Assembly (NCBI RefSeq): GCF_020536995.1
Contig: NC_068356.1
Location: 24,533,809 to 24,597,808, forward strand
From: Dreissena polymorpha
Lineage: Eukaryota > Mollusca > Bivalvia > Myida > Dreissenidae
DNA: 64,000 bases
Reading direction: 5' to 3'
The notes under the pieces were generated by a model. That model had not been told where the DNA came from. It made no database searches and saw only the letters and a program-made list of their open reading frames with translations. Positions 1 through 24,629 of this stretch are shown piece by piece. A program made the position numbers and the translations under genes. Each line of letters opens with the position of its first letter. Within the stretch, counting starts at the first letter, position 1.

Positions 1-786
1 AATTGTTTTAATGCTCAAGTATCTCTAAATTTGTTTTGTATTCAATTACACATTGATATAAATCATGTAAACAAGATTAGAAACATATGCAGATCAAATT
101 GGTACACAGCTGTTATCAAAATAATTATGGAATGACCTACATTATATGACAATGTGTGTAAACTGGAACATAAACTCGCTGATTTGTATGCTTTTATGTA
201 ATTTTTAATGAAGGGTTAGTTCTTATTTTTAATACTGAAGATATGGTTAAGAGATTATTTGCTGTGTGTTACTCATTTTGAAATTATATGTAAAACTTGT
301 TACTGATTGCATTATACAAATGTATTTAATCTTGTGAGAATAACAGACCTGTTCTGCCTCTGTAAATAAGATAGTATATGTTTTATGTAAAGCTTCAAAC
401 ATTTGCCACTTTGTAAGGTTGTTGATAAAAAAAGTTTAGATTTCATTACTAAACATCTTGTTTAAGTACCTCTATCTTGATTGTTAATTGATAAATACTC
501 GTATGTGATAAGGAAGTGTTATATACCTGTGAAAGTTGGGTAATGTTTTTGACAGAGTTGTACTGGCAACACATTTTCTGTTCACATTGTATCTTGTCAG
601 CTGTCAGTAACAAGGCTAAAAGTTAATCCAAATACATGACTTCTTCAACAGGTTCATAATTTAACTAAACCTCTGGCATAAAATACATGATAATATACCA
701 GTGATAATAAATTGCAACTCAAAACCCTTTCCCACTTAGATACGTATTTTGATGTGTTTGTAGTATCTGAGAAAGTAAATTTTAAT
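1..786. other. AT-rich non-coding stretch
   Basis: No exon, RNA gene or repeat boundary can be supported here. The sequence is unique-looking and AT-rich, with no long open frame. It may be the 3' UTR or downstream region of a gene lying to the left: an AATAAA occurs near 704, but no coding sequence leads into it within the window. Confidence 0.4.
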
Positions 787-1673
787 TATGCCCCCCTTCG
801 AAGAAGAGGGGGTATATTGCTTTGCTCATGTCGGTCGGTCGGTCTGTCGGTCGGTCTGTTGATCTGTCCGTCCACCAGGTGGTTGTCAGACGATAACTCA
901 AGAACGCTTGGGCCTAGGATCATGAAACTTCATAGGTACATTGATCATGACTCGCAGATGACCCCTATTGATTTTGAGGTCACTAGGTCAAAGGTCAAGG
1001 TCACGGTGACCCGAAATAGTAAAATGGTTTTTGAATGATAACTCAAGAACGCATACGCCTAGGATCATGAAACTTCATGGGTAGATTGATCATGACTTGC
1101 AGATGACCCCTATTGATTTTGAGGTCACTAGGTCAAAGGTCAAGGTCACGGTGACCCGAAATAGTAAAATGGTTTCCGGATGATAACTCAAGAATGCATA
1201 CGCCTAGGATCATGAAACTGTATGGGTAGATTGATCATAACTCGCAGATGACCCCTATTGATTTTGAGGTCACTAGGTCAAAGGTCAAGGTCATGGTGAC
1301 CCGAAATAGTAAAATGGTTTTCGGATGATAACTCGAGAATGCATACGCCTAGGATCATGAAACTTCATAGGTAGATTGATCATGACTTGCAGATGACCCC
1401 TATTGATTTTGAGGTCACAAGGTCAAAGGTCAAGGTCACGGTGACCCGAAATAGTAAAATGATTTTCGGATGATAACTCAAGAACGCTTTTGCCTAGGAT
1501 CATGACACTTCATAGGTACATTGATCGTGACTCGCAGATGACCCCTATTGATTTTCAGGTCACTAGGTCAAAGGTCAAGGTCACAGTGACAAAAATCGTA
1601 TTCACACAATGGCTGCCACTACAACGGACAGCCCATATGGGGGGCATGCATGTTTTACAAACAGCCCTTGTTT
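787..1673 (+). mobile_element. Family A repeat (pearl/HINE-like), five 145-bp core units
   Basis: The element opens with ATGCCCCCC, then a GTCGGTCGGTCTG-type simple stretch. Five head-to-tail units follow, with the landmark GATAACTC at 892, 1037, 1182, 1327 and 1472, a regular 145-bp period. Each unit carries AGGTCA half-sites. The 3' part has GGGGGGCAT (inverted match of the 5' end), the hairpin TGTTTTACAAACA and the end GCCCTTGTTT. Open frames across it are artefacts of the repeat unit. No transposase is present, so it is non-autonomous. Confidence 0.75.
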
Positions 1674-1742
1674 GAAACCAAGTTAAAGATTAATTTTTTT
1701 AAGTCTTCATTTTCAAGCCTTAGATACTGATGAGCAGCAAAA

Positions 1743-1797
1743 AGCATAAAACCTTAACAGACTGCGAGTTATTAGCAGGCTGTTCTGGTTTTATGCT
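1743..1797. repeat. Imperfect hairpin repeat (AGCATAAAAC arms)
   Basis: AGCATAAAAC at 1743 pairs with GTTTTATGCT ending at 1797. The inner arms (AACAG/CTGTT, CTGC/GCAG) extend the stem. It looks like a short foldback repeat or MITE core. No target duplication could be fixed. Confidence 0.55.
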
Positions 1798-2260
1798 GTT
1801 TACACATAGCAATGTTCACTTTGCTTCTAAGTGGTAAAGGTTTTAACATTTTTGTTAAATTAGGCAATAATTTGTTTATACTTAATTTCTGGTATGAACA
1901 GTATACATGATGAGAGATATTCTTTTTGTTAATGTATAACTTAATTTTGCTGTTGTTTGTGCAATAAAGTTGCATAGGTCTAATGATTTGTGCAAACATG
2001 CTTGCTAATTCACATGCCAGATATGTTTATTTGTCATGCGGAAATAATAAATCCATGATTTAATTTTATTAACAAATTGTTTTTAATTCTCATCTAAAAA
2101 CACCATAAGAATATCTTTCATATTATTTTCAAACATTATATTTGCATAATTTTCATTTACAAAGAACTCAATTTGCATTAAAGTACACATTAAATTAACA
2201 AGAAGAGGCAGTTGTCAACTCTTCATAAAAAACTATATGACTCATTTTAATTTCTTTATT
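1798..2260. other. AT-rich spacer
   Basis: Low-complexity AT-rich sequence between repeats. Nothing coding or structured stands out. Confidence 0.4.
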
Positions 2261-2601
2261 TTTATGCCCCCCATAGGGTGGCATATAGCAGTTGAACTAA
2301 CCGTCAGTCAGTCTGTCAGTCTGTGTGTCTGTCCGAAAACTTAACATTGGCCATAATTTTTGCAATATTGAAGATAGAAACTTGATATTTAGCATGTATA
2401 TGTATCTCATGAAGCTGTACATTTTGAGTGGTGAAAGGTCAAGGTCATCCTTCAAGGTAAAAAATAAAAAAATACAATCCAAGGGAAGTAATAAGCTTTA
2501 AAAGGGAGATAATTTCTAAACCTGCCAAATGATATATTGAAATTTTATTTCAAAGCGGGCAATAGGGGGCATTGTGTTTCTGACAAACACATCTCTTGTT
2601 T
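2261..2601 (+). mobile_element. Family D repeat (pearl/HINE-like)
   Basis: Starts TTTATGCCCCCCATAGGG and continues with the family-D body (a first-person match to five other copies in the window: 'AACTTGATATTTAGCATG', 'GAAGCTGCACATTTTGAG'). It ends with GGGGGCAT, the hairpin GTGTTTCTGACAAACAC and ATCTCTTGTTT. It carries AAGGTCAAGGTCA-type half-sites. Confidence 0.75.
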
Positions 2602-2963
2602 CTGTCAAAAATCATGTAAGAATCTCAATAACTTTGCGTTATTGTTTTCAGCAAATCACTTCGGGTTTATTTGCTATGTATCAATACTCAACATTTTATT
2701 CCCACACAAAGTGGACACCATTCTACTTGCCATGCATTAAACAGAAGCGATTTTATCCTAATTGTAACTCTAAAGGTGGGCAGTCTAGCTTTTGGTGTGT
2801 GTAAGCATTAAAACTACTTTTAATATAAACTAATACCGAACATGGCACACAAAAACGCTTAGCAAACTATACCTCTGTGTTATTTTAAAACTCCCTGAAA
2901 ACTCAATTATTTGTTCAATAATTTAAAAACTTTCCGAATGTATACTTCAACAAGTAGTACTTA

Positions 2964-3998
2964 TTATGCCCCCATTCGAAGAAGAGGGGGTATATTGTCA
3001 AAGGTTTAGGTCGCTGACTCAATAAGTGTGAAAATCGTTTCTGATCAATAACTCGTCAATGGATTGACCGATTGGCTTGATACTTAATATGTGCATTGGC
3101 CTTGGACAGTAGATGTCCCCCATTGAAATTGGGGTCACTAGGTCAAAGGTCATGGTCAATATAAGTGTATAATCGTTTCTGATCAATAACTGGTCAACAA
3201 ATTGATCAATTCGCTTAATACTTTACATGTGCATTGGCCTTGGATGGTAGATGACCCCTATTGAAATTAGGGTCACTAGGTCAAAGGTCACTGTTACAAT
3301 AAGTGTCTAATCATTTTCGATGAAAAACTCTAAAAGGAATTGACCAATTGGCTTGATACTTCACGTGTATTGGCCTTGGACAATAGATTATCCCTATAGA
3401 AATTGGGGACACTGGAATAAAGGTCAAGGTCACTATAAGTGTCTAATCATTTCCGATCAATAAGTTATCAACGAATTAATCAATTGGATTGATACTTCAC
3501 ATTCATTGTCCTTGGACAGTAGATGAACCCTATATAAATTGGGGACACTAGGTCAAAGTCACTGTTACAATAAGTGTCTAATCATTTCCGATAAATAACT
3601 CAACGAATTGACCAATTGGCTTGATACTTCACGTTCATTGGCCTTGGACAGTAAATGACCTCTATAGAAATTAGGGACACTAGGTCAAAATCACTGTCTC
3701 AATAAGTGTGAAAATCATTTCTGATCAATAACTCGTCAACTGACTGACCAATCGGCATGTTACTTCCCATTCCCATTGGCCTTGTACAGAAGATGATATT
3801 GAAATTGCAGTCACAGGTCACTGGTCAAATTTAGTGTGAAAATAAATTCCGATCAATAACTCCTCAACAAATTGAATGATTGGCTTGATACATCACATGT
3901 GCATTGGCCTTGGACAGATGACCCCTACTGAAATTGGGGTCACTCATTCAAAGCCCTGTTTGGGGGGCATATGTTTCCGACCGCGGAACTCGTGTTTT
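2964..3998 (+). mobile_element. Family B repeat (pearl/HINE-like) with about six core units
   Basis: The 5' end ATGCCCCC is followed by CGAAGAAGAGGG as in family A, but the core differs. Units begin near GATCAATAACTCGTCAA, run about 130-150 bp and contain GGCCTTGGACAGTAGATG and GGTCACTAGGTCAAAGGTCA. The 3' side has GGGGGGCAT, the hairpin GTTTCCGACCGCGGAAC and the end CTCGTGTTT. Confidence 0.7.
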
Positions 3999-4159
3999 AA
4001 CAGTTGAACACACATTAAGGAAAAAAACTACCAGTGGTTCTTACTTTTTTGCTGCTTTGTTGTTGATGCAAACAGAGTTTAACTGCCAGAATAATAAGGA
4101 CCTTAAAAAAGAAAAACCGATTTATTGCAATACTTGATTCAAGTATCTCTTCGAGGGTG

Positions 4160-4940
4160 TGCAAACCTGTGCAGAAATGTGTTCTTTCCAGTTAAAACTT
4201 CAATACAGATATTGAAATACTTCCGTGTTCTTGTCAGTTTATATAGCAATAAGGATGTGTTCTTTCCAGTTAATATTGAATATTGCTATAAGATTGTGGT
4301 CTTTCCAGTACAAATTATAGTGTGTTCTTTCCAGTTAATATTACAAAACCGCTGTGTTCTTTACAGTTGATATTGCAATACAGGCGTGTTCTTTCCTGTA
4401 AATATTGCAATACAGATGTGTTCTTTCCAGTAAGTATTGAAATACTAAGGTGTTATTTTCAGTTTATATATAGCAATACAAATGTGTTCTTTTTCAGATA
4501 ATATTGCAATAAGGACATGTTCTTTCCAGTAAAAATTGCAATACAGATGTGTACTTTCCAGAAAATCTGGCAATACTGATTAATAAAGTGATTATTTCAT
4601 TCCCATTAATATTGCAATTCAGGTATGTACATTCATGTTAATATTGCATTACTGACATGCTCTTTCCAGTTAGGTACTATTGCAATACCGATGTGTTATT
4701 TTCTAGTCAATGTTGCAAACTTATTTGTTAATGCCCATTAAATTGCAATGACGTGCTCTTTCAAGTTAAAATTTCAATACAGATGTGCCTTTTCAAGTTA
4801 AAATTTCAATAAAGATGTGCTCTTTTAAGTTAAAATTTCAATTAAGATGTGCTCTTTCAAGTTAAAATTTCAATACAGATGTGCTCTTTCCAGTTAATAT
4901 TGTAATACTGAGGAGTTCTTTTCAGTTAATACACAATGTT
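4160..4940 (+). repeat. Degenerate ~31-32 bp minisatellite
   Basis: About two dozen diverged copies of a unit like GTGTTCTTTCCAGTTAATAT plus TGCAATACAGAT run through the interval. Copies differ by many substitutions and small indels, so the array is old. Every copy carries TTCTTTCCAG, which resembles a 3' splice site. Confidence 0.75.
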
Positions 4941-6150
4941 GGCAGTTTTACTCAATAAAGCACTTAGTGATGATGAAGGGGTTAAGAAACAAGTTGTTTC
5001 AGTTTCCTATTTTTGATGCACAGATTCCAAATTCATACTGAGAACCAAATATGCATGAGCCTTGGAAAGGTCTGGACAAGCAACAAGATGCTTACAAGAA
5101 TTCTGTTCTTACCCCATATGGTCAATCCAAATTGCTGAAACAAAGACAATCACAGCTCTAAGTAAAACTCAAGTCTACTTGCTCACATGTCTGGGTTGTT
5201 TAAATGCTGCAAACATTTGGCATATTGTGTATGCTCACTTAATGTCAGGTCTTAAATAAAATGGGAAAACAAAGATGTCAGTAAAAATTTTGACCCCATC
5301 AAATTCATTATCAAGTATAAATCAGATGCAACTAACATGTTCAGCAATGTGCAGACTGTCACAAAACAAGGGCTTCAATTGCAAAAATAGATTTAAGCCA
5401 CATGTCATGGTAATCAAGTAATGCAACTTAGATCTCATTTAAAACTAGTGCAATTTAATGATCTTCATAGTGCACATTTTACATAAGATTCCATATGAAG
5501 TTTAGTTTCCGTTTTTGTAAACAAAAAGCCATCTATGGTCACAGAATTTCAAACAACCTTCTAATTATAACCCACCAGATGAGATTTGTGTATATTATAT
5601 ATTAATATAAGTCACCTGCAGTTATTAAATGCTAAATCTAGCGAACATGTTCTGAATTCCTATGCAATTTAAGGGAAGCAATCTTGAATTGCAGTCAGTG
5701 TGATTAAACATCACACTTTTATCCAATCTTATATCCCCATTAACAAAATTACACCCCACTGGATAAACTAAGTTGTATGTCAAATTCTTTAATAACAGCA
5801 AACACGAGCAGTATTGACATCATCTGGTTTACTTTCATGATGTAATTTGATGTTTTTGTATTTTCTATCAATTATATTCTGTTTACTTAAGAATCACAGA
5901 CAGAAACCTGTGAAAAAATGATGTGATAACTTGGATACTAAGCAAGTGACAAATACACACTAGGCAAGTGTTGAACACACATAACTTTATTCTCTCCACA
6001 CAAAAACATAAACCACTTGCAAAAACTTGTTTTTTCTAAGCCTCGCTTAATCAATCCATCAGTATTCAACATGTACCCACTGTTCTCTTGATTTCATAAA
6101 CTGATCAATTCTTTTGTGCAGAACATTCTGGATATAATTGAGTTGAAACA
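4941..6150. other. Unique AT-rich intergenic DNA
   Basis: No exon with coding-like composition, no RNA gene and no bounded repeat was seen. Short open frames occur at chance level. Confidence 0.4.
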
Positions 6151-6159
6151 AATAACAAT

Positions 6160-6350
6160 AAGGCCTGAAAGGCCCAAAGTTGCTTACCTGAGATACAAAG
6201 GAATTGACCTGTTCTGTTCAGCCCAAGATATCATTCAAACAAAATGTTCTTACCAAGTTTAATGAACAGTGAACTATTAATGAAACTTAAAGGATGCTAA
6301 CAAGGTTTTACTATAGCCATGAGGGATAACATATTCGCCACCTGGCGGAA
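6160..6350 (-). mobile_element. Family C fragment (reverse orientation)
   Basis: Read on the minus strand it has the family-C landmarks: TCAGGTAAGCAACTTTGGGC near one end and a core about a GTTTACTAAACTTGGT-type line. It lies directly against a family E fragment. Confidence 0.5.
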
Positions 6351-6351
6351 G

Positions 6352-6503
6352 TGTTTTCAACAAGTGTTTTTACCAAGTTTGAATGCAATAGCATTGATAC
6401 TTTATGAGAAAAGTGGACCTAAACGTAAAACTTAACCGGACGCTGACACCAACGCCAAGGTGATGACAATAGCTCATAATTTTGTTTCAAAAAATAGATG
6501 AGC
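6352..6503 (-). mobile_element. Family E 5' fragment (reverse orientation)
   Basis: On the minus strand this reads TTTAGCTCATCTATTTTTTG, then GAGCTATTGTCATCACC and GTCCGGTTAAGTTTTACG. This matches the start of the family E copies at 47674 and 63553. Only the 5' part is present. Confidence 0.65.
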
Positions 6504-6510
6504 TAAAGCT

Positions 6511-6787
6511 AACAAGAGATGTGTTTGTCAGAAACACAATGCCCCTCTATTGCGCAGCTTTGAATCCATATAATGTATTTGACCTTGACGGATGACGTTA
6601 ACCTTTCACCACTCAAAATGTGTAGCTCCATGCGATACACATGCATGCTAAATATCAAGTTGCTATCTTCAATAATGCAAAAGTTATTGCAAAACTTTAA
6701 CCAAGGTTAAAGTTTTGGAACACACACAATGAATGACAGACAGGCCAAAAACAATATGCACCCGATCTTTCGATCTGGGGGCACAAA
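6511..6787 (-). mobile_element. Family D repeat (reverse orientation)
   Basis: AACAAGAGATGTGTTTGTCA at the left is the reverse of the family-D 3' end (hairpin plus CTCTTGTT). The body contains the reverse of the GCATGCATGTG and AAAGTTTTGG lines, and the right end reads GGGGGCAC. Confidence 0.7.
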
Positions 6788-7400
6788 AAGTCTGATAAAG
6801 GGAGACAATTCAAACTGTGCATTGTTACTGATTGTTTCTAGTTACCCCCCTTGTGTCAAATTCAATATATTTTTAGTCGTTTCAATTTGAAAAAAAAAGT
6901 GTGATAAAGGGAGACAATTCAAAATGTGCAATGTTACTGAATTCTCCTAGTGTGTGAATTCTCCTAGTGTGATAAAGGGAGACAATTCAAAATGTGCAAT
7001 GTTACTGAATTCTCTTGTGTAAAATTCCATCTATTTTAAGACGTGGCGACCTTGACCTTGGAGATACCGACTTAATTCTTTCGCATGACACACCTTCCAA
7101 TGATTGTGAACAAATTAACTGAGTAATTAAAAAATTTCACAATGAATGACATAGTTATGGCCCAGACAAGATCATTTATTGCCAGTTTTGACCTTTGAAC
7201 TTAAAGTGTGACCTTGACGTTGCAGATATCAACGTAGTTCTTTCGCATGACACTGTCCAATAATTGTGAACAAATGTGCCAAATGATTTTAAAATGTCAC
7301 AATGAACGACATAGTTATGGCCCCGACAAGCTTGTTCCCCCCGCCCGCAGACATTCACCAATCTAATAACCAGTTTTTTCCTTCGTAAAACCTGCTTTAA
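6788..7400 (-). mobile_element. Family G repeat (reverse orientation), internally rearranged
   Basis: CTAATAACCAGTTTTTTCCT near 7370 is the reverse of the 5' end of the family G copies at 30752 and 50439. The GTGATAAAGGGAGACAATTC segment occurs three times (about 6789, 6900 and 6970), so this copy has internal tandem duplications. Confidence 0.65.
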
Positions 7401-7729
7401 AATGACTCCAGTCGTCAAAATTCGCACTAGTCCGACAGCAAAAAACTAGAATTTTTCTTTCGGGCTTGTAGGAAATCCAATATTACAAGCCCGACGTGCT
7501 TGTACAATTCATTAAACAGAAAACGAGTTCCACTTTCATTTTCAATATTTGTAAACAAAGTTTTGAGCCGCTTAAATCAACAGCCGCTAATGTTTTAACA
7601 CACTGCGCACACGTGCTGGGAAATCAGCCGATAATTGGATTACTGCGCATAAAGCGCATGGTTTTGTGGTTTCCGGAATACTATTACGTAAAATAAATGT
7701 TGTGCGTTGTGTTCGAGACACAGAGAGTA

Positions 7730-8741
7730 ATGGCCGAACAGTTGTCATTCAAGTACGTCGTTGAGGAATGCGCATCTGAGGTAACTGTGATTGACACATT
7801 TGTCAACTGGCTTTTTGTAGAATAACCTGGCACTTGATTGCTTATATATTTAAGAAATAATATTTTTCTATCATGGTTTGTTATCTAATAACCCACAGAA
7901 AGGAGTATAGATGCGTAGGAATTAAATCATGAGTGCGAAGCACGAGTGATTTGATAACACGCATATATACAACTTACTGTGGGTTATTCGACAACAAACC
8001 ATCATAGAAAAATATTTTTTCGATTCTAACACGATTCTGATTGATTTGGTTCAAGCTTTAGGGCGTGAACTATATTTTTCAATACACCGCCCTTCTTAGT
8101 ACAAACATACGACGTTGTTTTCATAAATAAATATTTTGCAAATGAAGTCACTTTCATTGAAAACAACAATCGTAGAAACTTAATGACGTCACGTTTATTG
8201 ATGCTACTGAAAAGCTGACATGCTATAAATGTTTTCTGAATTACGTTTCCTAACAAATAACATTCTTTGTAGGCGTGGTTATGCCACTTATCACCAAATA
8301 TACAATTTGTTGTTTCATAACATTTATATACATGCTACATTTATTACATTTATTTTAGAGCGGGTTTTAGCACGTGCATTTTACTGCAATATTTTCTTTA
8401 TTTATTCGGAACTATTTTCGAAACATTAAGCTCCACCCATAAGTTATCGCAGAATAACCCACAATTGATTTCCCTCTTTGTCTATATAAAACAAGTCGCG
8501 TGCTGTGTTAGAATTTCTGGTAGTTCAGGTTTGCTCTCTCTTTCACATGGATATATGGGATATATTTCTGCTAATTTTTTACCTAAACTTTATGTATATA
8601 TTTGTGATTTGATTGAAATCCGTGTGTGGAATTAATTTCTTCTTATTTCAGGATCCGAAAGAGGCTGGCTCAGATGACGAGGAAGCTAACTTGGATGAGG
8701 ATGAAATTAATAAGATATTTGTATTGTATTCTAAAGATTGA
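7730..8741 (+). CDS. Small two-exon gene, 46-aa acidic peptide, unknown function
   Basis: Coding exons are 7730-7780 and 8652-8741. The first encodes MAEQLSFKYVVEECASE and ends GAG|GTAACT. The second follows TCTTATTTCAG and encodes an acidic stretch (DPKEAGSDDEEANLDEDEIN) ending KIFVLYSKD and TGA. Both junctions are phase 0, and joining them keeps the frame open from ATG to stop. An AATAAA (8741-8746) overlaps the stop codon. I do not recognise the family. The strong acidic run and the lack of repeat similarity argue for a real gene, but at 46 aa chance cannot be excluded. It may also be the leading exons of a longer or damaged gene. The intron holds an inverted repeat (7857-8021). No signal peptide or membrane segment is visible. 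Confidence 0.4.
7857..8021. repeat. Inverted repeat (foldback) in intron of small gene
   Basis: AATATTTTTCTATCATGGTT on the left is matched in reverse by AACCATCATAGAAAAATATT on the right. AATAACCCACAG is also matched by CTGTGGGTTATT. The arms are about 45 bp and the middle is about 60 bp. A further AATAACCCACA near 8453 suggests the element may extend to about 8465. Confidence 0.6.
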
Positions 8742-8889
8742 ATAAATGAATGCTTCTTTGGATGTTTTATGTTATGTTTATCTGCATTTTTAACAAAAAT
8801 GTTTGGGCTAGTAAAATCTGACTTGGGCTTGTTCAAATTCCCATAGTACTAGCCCAACTTGCTTGTAGATTTAAATCTGAATTTCAATG

Positions 8890-9606
8890 ACTGTGACTCG
8901 CCCCCTTGCTGCCATGTTTTTCAAACAAACTGAACCATTTTTGAACTCTTCGAAGATATTGTTGGGACAAATCTTCTGACCAAGTTTCATGATGATCGGA
9001 CAATAAATGTGGCCTCTAGAGTGTTAACAAGGTTTTACTAAAGCCATATAAGGAAAAATTCATCTCCTTGTGGCAACCCGAACCAATTTGGAACCGTCCA
9101 TGATATCATTGGGAAAAACCTTCTAAAATAGTTCATAATGATCAGACAATAAATGTGGCCTCGAGAGGAAACAAGGTTGTACAATAGCCTACTAAAACGC
9201 CCCGCCCCTGTGCTCTGGAATGTTAACAAGGCAAATGTTGAAAATGAAAATGCATGTGTTTATAGTTTGCTTACCAAACTAGACTCTTCTTCAATCGACT
9301 TTTACATTTTCCCTCCAATCACTGGGATATAAGTCGTCCGTTTACATTCGGCGCAGTATGCAGCCACGGCACATTGGCTTATTTCCCTCACAGGTACCCA
9401 TTTATACTCCTGGATGGAGAGGAGAAAGCTTGGGATTAATTTTTTGCTCAGGAAAAGTCCGTGGTCTGAGCGGGATTCGAACCAGGGACCTTCCGATTCC
9501 TAGACCAGCATCCTACCACTAGACCAGTCCCACTTATGAAGCCGCATGAAAGACAAAGGCGATCACAAAAAGCTCACCATCAGCACATTGTGCTCAGGTG
9601 AGCTAA
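8890..9606 (-). mobile_element. Family C repeat (reverse orientation), interrupted by a SINE
   Basis: The right end reads GCTCAGGTGAGCTAAAA, the reverse of the family-C start. Two core units with GACCAAGTTTCATGATGATC and GTTAACAAGGTTTTACTA lines lie to the left. A tRNA-derived SINE (about 9245-9537) sits within it. Confidence 0.6.
9245..9537 (-). mobile_element. tRNA-derived SINE
   Basis: On the minus strand an A box (TGGTCTAGTGG, 9516-9526) and a B box (GGTTCGAATCC, 9473-9483) lie at tRNA-like spacing. A non-tRNA body follows (CCTGAGCAAAAAATTAATCC onwards). The outer limits are approximate. No clear target duplication or poly-A tail was found. A genuine tRNA gene is unlikely because the acceptor stem does not close. 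Confidence 0.65.
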
Positions 9607-9650
9607 AAAGTATAAGAAATAAACTTATAATTTTAAACATAAGCATAACA

Positions 9651-10073
9651 CAGAGGGGTAATCACGTGACCAAGATGGCGACGCCCATGCCGAGGCAGGT
9701 ATTTTTAATTTTATACCCGGTATTACTTGTATTATTATTTTTTATTCCGCTCACTTTCCAGCCATATTAGGAAGAAAGTTATTGGCTTTTTATTTCATAG
9801 TATTATTCGCTCTATATCTCGACTTTACTCGGTGCAAAATTTCTTACCGGGACGACATTATTAGGGCTCCACTAAGAAAATGTGCGGGGAATAAAATAGA
9901 AATATAAAGCAATTTAAATACGAAATAATTGCTTATCATCTTTTTACTGATATGGCTGGAAAGTGAGCGTCATCTAAAAAATAAACAGAAGTAATACAGG
10001 GTATAAAACGGCAAAAAATAACCGTCTCGGTATGGATGTCGCCATCTTGACTATCACGTGATTACCCCCTCTG
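9651..10073. mobile_element. Foldback MITE with 6-bp TSD ATAACA
   Basis: The ends CAGAGGGG and CCCCTCTG are exact inverted copies, and ATAACA lies immediately outside on both sides (9645-9650, 10074-10079). The inverted repeats run about 120 bp with mismatches. They include TAATCACGTGA, AAGATGGCGAC and CTCACTTTCCAGCCATAT on each arm. The 423-bp element has no coding capacity. It sits just downstream of the RACK1 poly(A) signal. The 6-bp duplication leaves the superfamily open. Confidence 0.85.
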
Positions 10074-10108
10074 ATAACATAGACAACAAAAATTCATTAT
10101 TTCTTAGC

Positions 10109-10114
10109 TTTATT
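10109..10114 (-). promoter_or_regulatory. RACK1 poly(A) signal AATAAA
   Basis: TTTATT on the plus strand is AATAAA in the RACK1 sense, about 120 nt after the stop codon. It gives a short 3' UTR as expected for a ribosomal-type mRNA. Confidence 0.65.
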
Positions 10115-10234
10115 TTTTTCACTGTAACATCGCTAAGCTGACAGAGCTAAATGTCAAACAGATGGTAATCCAGCAATGTAAAACAAGCACATGTTCTCCT
10201 CAGATGGCTTCATATAAATACTGTCCAGTGAGAC

Positions 10235-24534
<14,300 letters not shown>

Positions 24535-24620
24535 TTTAAATAAGCGATGATTATCGGTGTCGATTGAAGTCGATTTCTACACCACTATGATTTAATGGCC
24601 ATCGGTGTCGGCCATTCACC

Positions 24621-24629
24621 GGAAAAGAG
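24621..24629 (-). promoter_or_regulatory. TOP-like pyrimidine tract upstream of RACK1
   Basis: In RACK1 sense the sequence reads CTCTTTTCC about 90 nt before the ATG. Ribosomal-protein and RACK1 mRNAs in animals commonly begin with a C plus pyrimidine run (TOP). Whether transcription starts here is inferred, not shown. Confidence 0.45.

Noticed and set aside
712-1675. Open frames with a 'HRYIDHDSQMTPIDF' motif, seen again at 40840 and 45716
   Set aside because: The peptide is the translation of the family A core unit, a non-coding repeat.
9473-9526. Genuine tRNA gene
   Set aside because: A and B boxes are present but the acceptor and anticodon arms do not fold; a SINE is more likely.
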